From Vibrio aestivus (GTDB lineage Bacteria; Pseudomonadota; Gammaproteobacteria; Enterobacterales; Vibrionaceae), in the NCBI GenBank assembly GCA_003263845.1, contig JYJN01000109.1, positions 1 through 40,076 on the forward strand: DNA of 40,076 bases, written 5' to 3'. This document shows positions 8,805 through 17,824 of this stretch, in pieces. Numbering within the stretch: the stretch's first letter is position 1; the number at the start of each line of letters is the position of its first letter. Under the pieces are notes generated by a model, which was not told the DNA's origin, did no database searches, and saw only the letters and a list, made by a program, of their open reading frames with translations. A program made the translations under genes and the position numbers.

Positions 8805-10348
8805 ATGTCCTTGTCAAAAAGCTTAGTTCGTCAGTCTCACTTCCTAGGTACAAAGATAAGAAACCTTAGGAAACGCAACCACTTAACGATGGAGGACTTG
8901 TCTGCGCGCTGCATTCGAGTCAATCCAGAGTACGCGCCCTCTGTTTCTTACTTGTCTATGATTGAGCGCGGAAAGCGGGTGCCAAGCATCGACATGTTGG
9001 AGGTCATTGCCGAAGTTTTTCAAAAAGATCCCACCTGGTTTTTGGATGATGAGCCCGAACAGACGGCCATTACGCCAGATAAGGGCAATCGAGGCGGAAT
9101 CAGCGGAATGGCACTTGAGCCCAGTTTTTTGTTCTCAAATGACATTCTACAAATTGCCATTCCAGAGATGCTGTCACAAACGGGCATTACAGGCCGACAA
9201 TTCGCCCACCTGTTGATTCGTGCGCATCAAGAAAAGAATCAAAACCACTTTCCAGATCTGGAACGTGCAGCGGAAGAGGTCGGCCTAAAACGGCTCAACT
9301 TATCCATTGAAGATCTATTTGATATCGCCAAAAGTCTCGGCGTGTCTATTCAATGGGTCAGCCGAACACCAGAAGATGTCGTCGATGAGTTAGGCGTGAG
9401 CGCCAAGCAGTTGGTTACCTCTTTTTTTGAGCCACCAGGCACCATCTACTTAAACGAGATCTTAAAAGAATACCCAACAAGGCTGAAATACGATTTGGCG
9501 GTCTATATCGGTCATTGCGTTTTGCACAGCGAGATGGTTTAAAAAATGTTCTTTCGGTGGGTCACACCAATAGTTGGGAAGATGCCAACCCTGCGACCCA
9601 AACGTCAGAGCTAAATTCACAAGATATATTGCAAGCCTGGCGAGACTTTGAATCGAGCTTTTTTGCCGGCGCTTTGCTTTGCCCGAAAGTACCATTCAGG
9701 CAACTGCTTGATCGAAGTGGCTACGAAATTGATGTTCACCTCAAAGCGGGTGTCTCTCCATCGGTTGCTATGCGCAGAATGACGGTGGTGTCTCCTTACC
9801 CTCATTGGCACTATTTCGATGCTTACGGACAAAATAAGCTGAAAGCCGTTTATCGAGGAAACGGTATTCCGCTTCCTTGGGGAAACATGCGGAAGGTCAA
9901 CGACCCATGTCAGCACTGGGCGGTGTTTAGACGCTTATCAGAGCCTTTGGCTCACAGTTCGGCACAAATTTCGATTTTAAATGTGAATGATGAGCCACGA
10001 ATTTACTGTTGTGAGTCCGTTAACATGACCGACCCGGCAGGTAACAATCGCGTGCTATGTGCCGGCATCGATTTGAATCCAGCCATCGATGCTCAGGGTG
10101 GGAATTCACGCGCCATTGCCGAAGAGCTGAAATCCCTTTGTGTCGATAAAGGGGGCAGTGCCACGATACCAAGATCGATTCAAAAAGAGTTCACCACTAT
10201 CGCCAAAATACTCAATATAAACTGGATTGAACGTGGTCTTGAAAATCAAGCTCGGGTGATCTGCTCACGAGGCGCAGTGTGTCCGCGTAAGCCAAGTTGT
10301 TATCAGCAATGCTCAGAATATGACGTGTTCCGCTCAAACGAGGTTTAG
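8805..10348 (+). CDS. XRE-family regulator with short-chain fatty-acyl (RamB/PrpR-like, DUF2083) C-terminus, one frameshift
   Basis: This is a DNA-binding regulator of about 514 residues. The N-terminus is a Cro/CI-type helix-turn-helix (FLGTKIRNLRKRNHLTMEDL, SYLSMIERGKRVPSIDMLE). The middle is like the IrrE/DUF955 region of this group, and the C-terminus has four clustered Cys in ICSRGAVCPRKPSCYQQC. In actinobacteria, RamB and PrpR of this architecture regulate glyoxylate/methylcitrate genes; PrpR binds short-chain acyl-CoA and an Fe-S cluster. The frame breaks near 9533, where HSE(D)GLKNVL would be restored by one more G in GAGATGG. Both halves match one protein. No glyoxylate genes are in the window, so the target set here is unknown. 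Confidence 0.75.
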
Positions 10349-10373
10349 TCGGAAATTGACCAAAAAATGGCAG

Positions 10374-10405
10374 AAAAAAAGCCAATCTCAATAAGCGAGA
10401 TTGGC
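10374..10405 (-). terminator. Strong leftward terminator downstream of the regulator
   Basis: A 9-bp perfect stem, GCCAATCTC (10381-10389) with GAGATTGGC (10397-10405), is followed on the minus strand by seven T (A at 10374-10380). The T run is only on the minus strand, so it ends leftward transcription. The nearest leftward protein gene stops 234 bases away, at 10639, which suggests a transcript in between. Confidence 0.8.
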
Positions 10406-10560
10406 TATATATATTTGTGAACAAAATTAGGTTCACTAACAACGTCAGTTGGCTAGGTGACCCTCGGCTTAATAAGGGTCATTGTTACTAATGCACTATG
10501 TGTGCCAACTTTAAATATTCATTAAAACGCCCTATTTTGGTCACTTAAGCATCAGATCTA
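10380..10560 (-). ncRNA. Candidate small RNA (unproven)
   Basis: Between the stop of the Mpo1-like gene and the leftward terminator are about 230 bases without an ORF. On the minus strand they hold, in order, a repeat-rich AT region (10585-10640), a possible promoter, a second hairpin TGACCCT/AGGGTCA (10457-10480), and the strong terminator. This is the layout of an independently transcribed sRNA. I could not place a convincing -10/-35 pair, so the 5' end is a guess. The alternative is a long 3' UTR of the Mpo1-like gene. Confidence 0.3.
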
Positions 10561-10584
10561 TGAAAACTCAGTGCATAAGTTAAC

Positions 10585-10640
10585 TGCAAAACGCAAATTA
10601 ATTGCAATATGCAAAATTTACAACAATGCAATTTGCAATT
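10585..10640. promoter_or_regulatory. Cluster of GCAA half-sites at 7-base pitch (candidate operator)
   Basis: GCAA starts at 10586, 10593, 10604, 10611, 10628 and 10635: three pairs, each spaced exactly 7 bases, within 55 bases. Several read TTGCAA or TGCAAAATTTACAA. The motif resembles the TTTGCAAA-type sites described for RamB/PrpR regulators and the ACAA repeats before the regulator gene at 8805. The repeats run into the last codons of the Mpo1-like gene. Confidence 0.4.
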
Positions 10641-11073
10641 ATTTCTTTCTAAACACCCAAATAGGACCAATGAGAAGAAATTGAACATCTTCAAAAAAGG
10701 ACGGCTTTTGACCTTCTATCTTGTGGCCAATAAACTGCAATACCCAAAGCCCAACAAAAAGCCCAATCGAGACCAGTAATACTGGCCAGCCAAGTAATTG
10801 CATAGACCAAATAAGGCCAATGCAAGCAAGGGTGTAACCTAACATCATCAGAAAAACACTCAGAGACAGCCGAAAATAAAACACCATAATCGGTAAGCTC
10901 ACCACCCAAACCCAATTCAGGGTATAACCCATTAACGCAATCGCTGGAATTGACCAAATAAGGCCGACAACTGACAGATATATCCCCGGAACCGCTACTT
11001 TATGGATTTTCTTGTTTACCGGATGTTGATGACTTACCCCGTAAGCTTGTAACCAATCAGTGAGTGTTCGCAC
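10639..11073 (-). CDS. Mpo1-like (DUF962) membrane protein
   Basis: This 144-residue inner-membrane protein resembles the DUF962/Mpo1 family. The yeast member Mpo1 is a dioxygenase in alpha-oxidation of 2-hydroxy fatty acids; the bacterial role is not established. The diagnostic N-terminus is present: LTDWLQAYGVSHQHPVNKKI followed by HKVAVPGIYLS, with His and Asn residues of the kind that bind iron in the family. A second His occurs late in QFIGHKIEGQKPSFFEDVQF. There are four hydrophobic segments. Length matches bacterial members. It is transcribed leftward toward the regulator gene. The fatty-acid theme may be shared with the acyl-type regulator, but that is inference. Confidence 0.75.
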   Translation of the reverse strand: MRTLTDWLQAYGVSHQHPVNKKIHKVAVPGIYLSVVGLIWSIPAIALMGYTLNWVWVVSLPIMVFYFRLSLSVFLMMLGYTLACIGLIWSMQLLGWPVLLVSIGLFVGLWVLQFIGHKIEGQKPSFFEDVQFLLIGPIWVFRKK

Positions 11074-11223
11074 GCGTCCTCCTTGCGTTTGTCATACCCT
11101 TTCTCTTCGCTTCTCTATTTCTATAGCACTGTCTATTACGGGCTGCCGTCATTGGCTGACTATGTGAGTAAAAATGTCAGCTAAGATCACTTTTTTGCAT
11201 TATTATCAGTGCATCAGTCCGCT

Positions 11224-11772
11224 ATGAACCCTCAAATGACCCAAGCCCAAACTAAGATTCGTTTACTAGATAAAAACGATGCTCAAGCCCTATTGTCATT
11301 CGAGTCCAAAAACAAGCTCTGGTTCGAATCACGCATCGGTCCACGTGAGGATGATTTTTACTCCATTGAGGGAGTAAAACTGCATATATTAGAAACGTTG
11401 ACGCACTATCACGCTAGAGCAACATTGCCCTTGGTACTAACCCAAAGCGATAACATCGTTGGCCGCATCAACTTACACAATCTCGATATAGAGAAGCGCC
11501 GCGCACACATCGGCTACCGAATTGATCAAGACACTTTGGGGCAGGGACTCGCAACAAAAGCCGTCTCGCACATCGTGGAGTATGCTTTGGAGCATTTTGG
11601 TATTCGCCATTTCATTGCCCTAGCCGCGGTTGATAATCCAGCATCGCAGAAAGTGCTACTTAACAATCATTTTAGCTATGCGCGTAAGCATATTGCCTTT
11701 GCCAAGGTGCAAGGTAAAGTCGTTGACTGCAATGAGTATATTAAAGTGCTGCAGCCTCACTATGTGGATTGA
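11224..11772 (+). CDS. GNAT-family N-acetyltransferase (RimJ/RimL type)
   Basis: This cytosolic acetyl-CoA-dependent acyltransferase, about 182 residues, resembles the RimJ/RimL group that acetylates protein N-termini or small amines. It has IRLLDKNDAQALLSFES at the N-terminus and VGRINLHNLD on the central beta strands. The acetyl-CoA loop is in IDQDTLGQGLATKAVSHIVE (Q-x-x-G-x-A form). The late block is ALAAVDNPASQKVLLNNHF, with the usual N-x-x-S-x-x-V-L pattern. The start is uncertain: GTG at 11209, ATG at 11224 and ATG at 11236 all lack a clear ribosome site. It ends two bases from the convergent MocR gene. The substrate is unknown. Confidence 0.8.
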   Translation: MNPQMTQAQTKIRLLDKNDAQALLSFESKNKLWFESRIGPREDDFYSIEGVKLHILETLTHYHARATLPLVLTQSDNIVGRINLHNLDIEKRRAHIGYRIDQDTLGQGLATKAVSHIVEYALEHFGIRHFIALAAVDNPASQKVLLNNHFSYARKHIAFAKVQGKVVDCNEYIKVLQPHYVD

Positions 11773-11774
11773 GC

Positions 11775-13173
11775 CTATGTTGATTGAGCAATTGCAGCAA
11801 TCAACTTATCTAATTCGGCTCTGACTTTTTCGGTCAACTCAAACCCTATGTTCACCCTTAAACAATCATCATAAAGTGCCAATGTACTAAATAGATGACC
11901 TAAGCGAATATCAATACTACTCTCTTCGATTAATACCTTGAAACACTCTAAATTCAGGCCTGGAATCTGAAGCCACAGCACCATCCCACCTTGGGGTTGA
12001 CTGATTTTTACTTTATCTGACAGATGGTTGGAGAGGTAGCTGAGGTATGCTTGCCTCAGCAGAAGAAGTTTTTGACGGCGACGCTTTAGCTGCTTTGCGT
12101 AGTGTCCTGACTCAATGAAATCTGCAATCGTAAGCTGAATCGGCAGCGATACACCAAAGCATGAAGCAGTGTGCTGAGCACGGTAGTCTTCCGTATAACG
12201 ACCAGGTAAGCACCACCCTAATCGATAGCTAGGTGACAGGCTTTTCGACACCGAACCACACCACAAAATATACCCACTTTGGTCATAATACTTTGCTGGC
12301 AAAGGGGTATGTTCTGAGTAAGAAAGTTCAAGATAAACGTCATCTTCAATTACAGGGGTTTGGTATTGATTCGCGAGTTCCGCCAGCTTCTGTTTTTGCT
12401 GGGCGGACATAGTTATCCCTTGGGGGTTCATATGCGAAGTACAGAACACGCCCGCTTTGATTGTCCCTTGCTTAAGGTGGTCTTCTAGCTGGAGTAAATC
12501 AATCCCATCATCTAGAGAAGGTATCTCAACAATTTTTCGCCCCATGCGTCCTAACAAATCCAATATGCCACTGAAACAGGGCGAGCTAATGGCAATGGCG
12601 TCCCCCTCTCGAGTACAGGATTCCAACGCCGCTTTAATCGACGGCATACAGCCAGACGTAATCACTAGCTCATCTGGATTGATGTGCAAACCCAGTTTAG
12701 AAAAATGCACGCTGAGCGCACTTCGAAGTGAATGCTCGCCTTGAGTATCTGGGTATTGATTTAAACGATGACCGAGTCTTTTACTTGCCCTCCGGAAGCT
12801 TCTACCCAGTTCATTTAAAGCCGCCTCGTCAATGTTGGTACTCGACACACCCAAAGGTCCATTGAGCGGAGAATGAATTGAGAAGCTCTGAGTTACAGTC
12901 GAGACTTTACTAACAAAACGTGCCCATTCTGGAGTTTTGTGCGTACTTTTGCCTTGGCGCGACAAAGTAACCAGCTTGCGGACGAGAATGAATCCAACCT
13001 TGCGATTCCAGTTCTTGATAGCAGCTCACCGCCGTAGACATACTTACCGCTTGCTGCTTTGAGAGCTGCCTTAAAGATGGCATGCGATTGCCTTCCATCA
13101 GCTTCCCTGTTTCTATTTCTTGAATGAACTGGCTCGCGAGTGTTTTGTACATGCTCATTAAAACTGTACTCAT
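11775..13173 (-). CDS. MocR-type regulator: GntR HTH plus PLP aminotransferase domain, one frameshift
   Basis: This transcription regulator of about 466 residues fuses a GntR winged helix to a fold-type-I aminotransferase-like domain that binds PLP. The N-terminus holds LASQFIQEIETGKLMEGNRM, PSLRQLSKQQAVSMSTAV and GYFVAPRQ. The second domain has the PLP-site landmarks VITSGCMPSIKAAL, VIEDDVYLELSY and the lysine loop SVSKSLSPSYRLGW. The frame breaks at about 12947-12950, where one more A in the minus-strand AAAA would join APRQ to KSTHKTPEW. It is divergent from an EamA exporter 77 bases away, a common MocR arrangement, so it probably controls that gene in response to an amino compound. Confidence 0.88.
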
Positions 13174-13211
13174 TTTTTGTTAATAAACTGTATCTGTACC
13201 GATAACTGTAC
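13164..13211. promoter_or_regulatory. CTGTAC direct repeats between the MocR and EamA genes
   Basis: CTGTAC or CTGTAT occurs at 13164-13169, 13188-13193, 13194-13199 and 13206-13211, all in the same orientation. The second and third abut and the fourth follows after six bases. The first lies inside codons 2-4 of the MocR gene. MocR proteins commonly bind direct repeats in the divergent promoter region, so this is the likely operator. Confidence 0.5.
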
Positions 13212-13250
13212 CCGAGTAATACTAGTTTTCAAGCAAAAGGGAGAACAATT

Positions 13251-14155
13251 ATGACTAGGAACGATTTATTTTTGGCCATCTTGGTGATGGCAATCTGGGG
13301 CTTCAACTTTTCCATGATCAAAATGGGCATTACTGAAGTTCATCCACTACTGGCGACCGCGGCACGTTTTACCTTAGCGTCATTCCTGCCATCTTTTTTA
13401 TTCGACGCCCGAATGTGGCTTGGCGCTACCTATTCAGTTACGGTTTAGTCTTTGGCGTCGGGATATGGGGCATGGCATCGTGGTCGATCACTGCGGGCCT
13501 CTCATCAGGCATGTCTTCGGTATTACTTTCATCCAATGCACTAATTAGCATGGCTGTGGGCGTCTTTATCCACAAGGAAGCAGCGTCCAAACAAAAAGTA
13601 TTTGGTGCCATTACTGCGCTGGTCGCGCTTCTGGTCCTCGTTTCCGCTACAAACGGTAATATTACCCTCCAAGGCTTGATGTTTATTATGATTGCCGCCA
13701 GTTGTTGGACAATCATGGGCATGATTGTAAAGGCTTCAAAAACCACTCAAGCATTTGCGTTCAACGTGTGGGGAATGCTCTTTGCACCAGTTCCACTTGT
13801 CTTATTTGCAGTGAGTCTTCATGGGCCAAGCATTGTTTCGCACGCCCTAAGTGCATGGGATATGAGCACCACCATCGCCGTCGTTTTCCAAGCCTATCCA
13901 ACGACCTTATTTGGCTACTGGGTTTGGAATCGACTGCTAATTCGCTATCCGCTTAGCACGACGGCGCCATTAACACTGCTGGTTCCCGTATTTGCCTTGA
14001 TATCTGGCTATTTCATGTACGACGAGCTGCTCAGTAACGCACAAGTATTCGCTTGCGCCTTATTCCTCATCGGTATTGGTTTGATTGTAAAACCTGCTTC
14101 AACTTCAAGTAAGCTCGTCACTAAAGCGATGATCAATTCCACCAGCAAGGCTTAA
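13251..14155 (+). CDS. EamA/DMT-family exporter, one frameshift
   Basis: This is a ten-helix inner-membrane transporter of the drug/metabolite superfamily, about 301 residues, with two EamA repeats. The first repeat starts LFLAILVMAIWGFNFSMIKM and the second has ASCWTIMGMIVKASK and ends PLTLLVPVFALISGYFMYDE. Members such as YdcZ/EamA-type proteins export amino acids or related compounds. The frame breaks at about 13394-13399: a seventh T in that run would give PSFFIRRPNVAWRYLF. The start has AGGGAGA upstream at good spacing. The divergent MocR regulator suggests substrate-inducible export. Confidence 0.88.
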
Positions 14156-14379
14156 TACTCTCATCAATACTTTTACCGATGAAAGGGCGGACGACATCAC
14201 TTGTTCGCTTTTTCTGATTCTGTGTTCGCTTTGTCGCCAGTTTGCTACATCCAAAAACACAAACACCTCAAGTGTGTCCCGAATTCGACACAACATTTAA
14301 TTTTTGTCACAAATGGTCACACCGATAAATATTGACATGAGTTATGATTTAAAAAACAACTATAGCGACTCGCACATCT

Positions 14380-15098
14380 ATGAATTTATCCGCCTCATAC
14401 AACATTGTTCTGGTTGAAGACGATTTAGAGCTTGCCGAACTCATCCGCGATTACCTCCAAAGCTTCGAATTCAATATTGAGATTGTGACGGACGGTATCA
14501 CCGCCGTCAGCACCATATTGTCGACTCAACCTGACTTGGTCGTATTGGATGTCATGTTGCCGGGGCAAAGTGGTATGGACGTTTGCCGCGAAATCCGCCC
14601 GAAATACAACGGTATGATTTTGATGCAAACCGCGCTAGATGATGACGTCGACCAAATGATGGGCTCGAGCTCGGGGCCGATGACTACATAGTAAAGAAAG
14701 TAAAACCAAGATTAATGTTGTCTCGCATTCGCGCTTTGCTGCGCCGCCAAGAGCGCACAAACTCTGAAAACTCTCAAGATCTTCTCCAGATCGGTCCTCT
14801 AAAAATTCATTTGCAACACCGCACTGTTAGCCTTAATCAAGCCAACGTTAAACTCACGACATCCGAGTTTGACCTACTGCACCTATTAGCTAGCAATGTG
14901 GGGCAAGTAGTGTCGAGAGATGACATTGCCCAACACATACGCGGCTTCGAATACGACGGATTGGATCGCTCCATCGATCGTCGCATCTCTCGCTTGCGCC
15001 GTTCACTTCAAGATAATCCCAATGAACCAGAGCTGATTAAAACCATCCGCGGCAAAGGCTACCAGCTTTGTGTGACGCAAGGAGTCGAATCCATATGA
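14380..15098 (+). CDS. OmpR-family response regulator, one frameshift
   Basis: This two-component response regulator of about 239 residues resembles RstA/OmpR. The receiver has the acidic pair in IVLVEDDLELAELI, the phospho-acceptor Asp in LVVLDVMLPGQSGMDV, and the Lys loop DDYIVKKVKPRLMLSRIRAL. The Pro that usually follows this Lys is here a Lys, a small oddity. The C-terminal winged helix is complete (LTTSEFDLLHLLASNVGQVV, SIDRRISRLRRSL, IRGKGYQL). The frame breaks at 14661-14663: GGG would need to be GGGG to give MGLELGADDY. Its last codons overlap the kinase start (ATGA at 15095-15098), so translation is coupled. It likely controls the porin and lipoprotein genes behind it. Confidence 0.9.
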
Positions 15099-16713
15099 TT
15101 AGGGCGTTTTCGATTTTATGGCTAGCTGTTTTTCTGCCCATCATTATTTTAATTTTTCCAACCGACATTAGCCCCATTCAGCGTTTAAACGAAACCTTTT
15201 CTGAAAAGTTTTACATAGAGACTTACCAAGCAAAATTCAAACTAATATCGGCCGAGCTTGAAAAGCTTCCCGAATCTCAGTGGGAAGGTAAGATTCAAAG
15301 TTTCGCCCCCACTTTGGTTACCCAATTGAACTCCAAGATATTGAGAAATATCAATCAGACCCAGAGCTTTATAAAAGATTACAAAGTGGTGATTTAGAGT
15401 TTGTATTTGGCGACCCATTCGCTCTGCTACAACAGGTTGGCGATAGCACGAAGATCGTCTACATTGCGCTTAATGAGTCTTCTGAACAAGCGATAGTCAA
15501 CCAAGCAAAAGGCGGGTTGTTTCTCGCCACTGAAGATTTGCGTCGCCACCCTAAGGAGCAGTGGGAGGAAAGACTAGCATTACAGACCTCCAACGTGCCC
15601 TTCGTCGTTCAACTCAAAGGCTACAATGAGCTCCCTGACGAAGCAAAAACCGCCATTAGCAACAAACCCAACGAGACCATTTCGTTTATCGGCTCCGAGG
15701 GGCGTTTCGAATTGATCGCGCCTGTGGATGAAGACACTTGGCTCCATGTGGAAGACGACATCTCGACCTCTACTCAAATGAAAGTCACCTCAGCTATTAT
15801 TGGTGCTTTCTTTGTTCTTGTGTCGCTTGCTTTAGTGTTATGGGTATACCCGCTTTGGCGAGACTTAAAACGGCTAGTCGTCACGTCTACGGAATTTGGT
15901 AACGGGGTGCTTTCCAAGCGCGCCTCTACCTCTAAGTTGTCGGTCATTTCCCAGCTTAGCGACTCCTTCAATCAAATGGCCGACAACATCGAGCAATTAA
16001 TTGCGGGCCAAAAAGAACTGACCAATTCCATTGCCCACGATCTACGAACCCCGCTGTATCGACTGCGCTTTGCCCTAGAAATGATGGAAGATGAAGACAC
16101 GCCCGATCTACAAAGGCAAAAATACCGAAATACGGCCCATTCTAGTATCGAAGACCTAGACCATCTGATTAATCAGACACTACTCCTGTCACGATACAAT
16201 CGAGTCGCGGATATTAATCATTTTTCGCATTGCTGCTTTGCCGAAGAACTGCTGACTGAAGTCGACTATTTCAAGCTTGAACACCTAAACTTCAACATCC
16301 TCTTTCATTGCGCGCCAAATCTTAAAGACCAACAGGTGTTCGTCGACAATAAAGGCTTGATGCGAGCGGTCAAAAACCTGATGAGCAATGCAAGTCGGTT
16401 TGCCCAATCCACTATAACCATCTCCTTCTTGATTGAAGAAGATGAATACAAGATTCGAGTTGAAGACGACGGAAAAGGCATTCCTAACGACCAAGCAGAG
16501 AAAATATTCGAGCCTTTCCAGCAATTAAACAATGACGAACGTAATAGCGATAAAGGCCATGGTCTTGGGCTTGCGATCGTTAAACAGATCATGACCTTAC
16601 ATAAAGGCAACGCAAGTGTACGGCAGTCAACCATGAATGGCGCTCTGTTCGAGCTTTCTTGGCCGATTCACGCTCTGGGCCCATCAGCTCAAGAGGAAAA
16701 TGTGACCAAGTAG
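15095..16713 (+). CDS. Sensor histidine kinase (RstB-like), one frameshift
   Basis: This is an inner-membrane sensor kinase of about 539 residues, partner of the preceding regulator. It has an N-terminal membrane helix (ILWLAVFLPIIILIF), a large periplasmic sensing domain, a second helix (SAIIGAFFVLVSLALVLWV) and a HAMP region. The kinase core follows: H-box NSIAHDLRTPLYRLRFALEM, N-box LMSNASRF, G1 VEDDGKGIP, F-box EKIFEPF and G2 GHGLGLAIVKQI. The sensor part contains LRRHPKEQWEERLALQ, similar in style to RstB-type sensors. The frame breaks at 15306-15310: CCCCC should read CCCCCC to give FAPHFGYPIEL. AAGGAG lies about ten bases upstream of the start. Confidence 0.9.
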
Positions 16714-16806
16714 GACACAAACCGTCCATAAAACGCCAACGACTTATTGGCAGTGCGAATGTAATTTTGAGTGGCATTACAGAATAGTCACTCAAAAGGA
16801 AATGAC

Positions 16807-17808
16807 ATGAACCTGCCAATTCATCCTAAAACTAAATTACTCCTTGCCCTAAGCCCTCTTTTCTCTTCAGCAGCGTTTGCCGAAGCAGACCTATTCACAC
16901 CAGGATTCAGCGGTGCTTTCAGCGTTAACGTCGGTACAGGCAGTAACCAATCACAAAGTAATACTCACGACGACAATGCTGTGACCGATGACCTCAATAA
17001 CAGTGGTGAGGAGATTAGCCAAGGCTCGCCGTTCATTTTAGGCCGATTGCAATATAGCTTTGGTGATACCGTAGTATTTGTGGGTAACAGTGAAGATCAA
17101 ATTGCCGAAGCTCAATTTCAAGGTGAACTCGGCGTTTTACATCGATTCAACGACAACCTGTCACTTACCGCAGCTTTATTTGGCAATGTGCCAAGTATCG
17201 ACGAAGTATGGCAAGACCCATACTTAACCAATAGTGAGCGTAGAACTACGGAACAAACCGTCGCAGGTGCCAGATTTGCATTAGGTGTGAATGCCCCTCT
17301 ACCCATCACCTTAAAATACGCTTACGCCTACAGCGAGGTTGATCGTGAAGATATTGGCGTTTCTCAAGACCTGACAGAGCAAGAGTCGCAATTACTTGCC
17401 AGAGAGAGTGACTATCACCGATTTGGCGCCGAAGTCGCTCTGCCATTAAATCAATCAATCGTCGTAGCTCCAGCGCTCTACTACACCTTAAGAGATGCGC
17501 TAGGGGATGCCAAAAGCTTCGACCAAATCAGTGCACAAATCTCTCTTGCCCTATCCCACCAAAAACACAGTTGGGTGACGACTTTCCGAGGCAGCAGCGC
17601 AAGCTTTGATGCAGAAAATCCCGTTTTCAAGCAAAAGCAAGACTATGACTCAACAGGAATATTCTCGGTATATAGCTTTAGCGAACCCTTCGCTTGGCGT
17701 AATTCTCAGATTCACTTAATGGCGGGATATCAGTCCACCGACTCAGACATCACTTTCTACGACAGTGAAAGCACCTTTTTCTCAACTGGCTTTAGCTACC
17801 GCTTCTAA
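16807..17808 (+). CDS. DUF2860-type outer-membrane beta-barrel protein
   Basis: This exported protein of 333 residues has a clear signal peptide (KTKLLLALSPLFSSAAFA, cut before EADLF). The mature protein shows alternating hydrophobic strands, many aromatic girdle residues and a C-terminal strand ending FSTGFSYRF. A terminal Phe is the hallmark of proteins inserted by the Bam machinery. The opening FTPGFSGAFSVNVGTGSNQS resembles Vibrio DUF2860 proteins. Function is probably a porin or a partner of the lipoprotein encoded next. I chose the ATG at 16807, which has AAGGA six bases upstream, over an in-frame start at 16771. It follows the kinase by 93 bases, so a shared or nested promoter is possible. 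Confidence 0.8.
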   Translation: MNLPIHPKTKLLLALSPLFSSAAFAEADLFTPGFSGAFSVNVGTGSNQSQSNTHDDNAVTDDLNNSGEEISQGSPFILGRLQYSFGDTVVFVGNSEDQIAEAQFQGELGVLHRFNDNLSLTAALFGNVPSIDEVWQDPYLTNSERRTTEQTVAGARFALGVNAPLPITLKYAYAYSEVDREDIGVSQDLTEQESQLLARESDYHRFGAEVALPLNQSIVVAPALYYTLRDALGDAKSFDQISAQISLALSHQKHSWVTTFRGSSASFDAENPVFKQKQDYDSTGIFSVYSFSEPFAWRNSQIHLMAGYQSTDSDITFYDSESTFFSTGFSYRF

Positions 17809-17824
17809 TTAAGGAGAATGAACG

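Noticed and set aside
9530..9545. Programmed ribosomal frameshift in the XRE/acyl regulator
   Set aside because: There is no slippery heptamer at the break, and the same kind of break recurs in fourteen unrelated genes, which points to sequence error.
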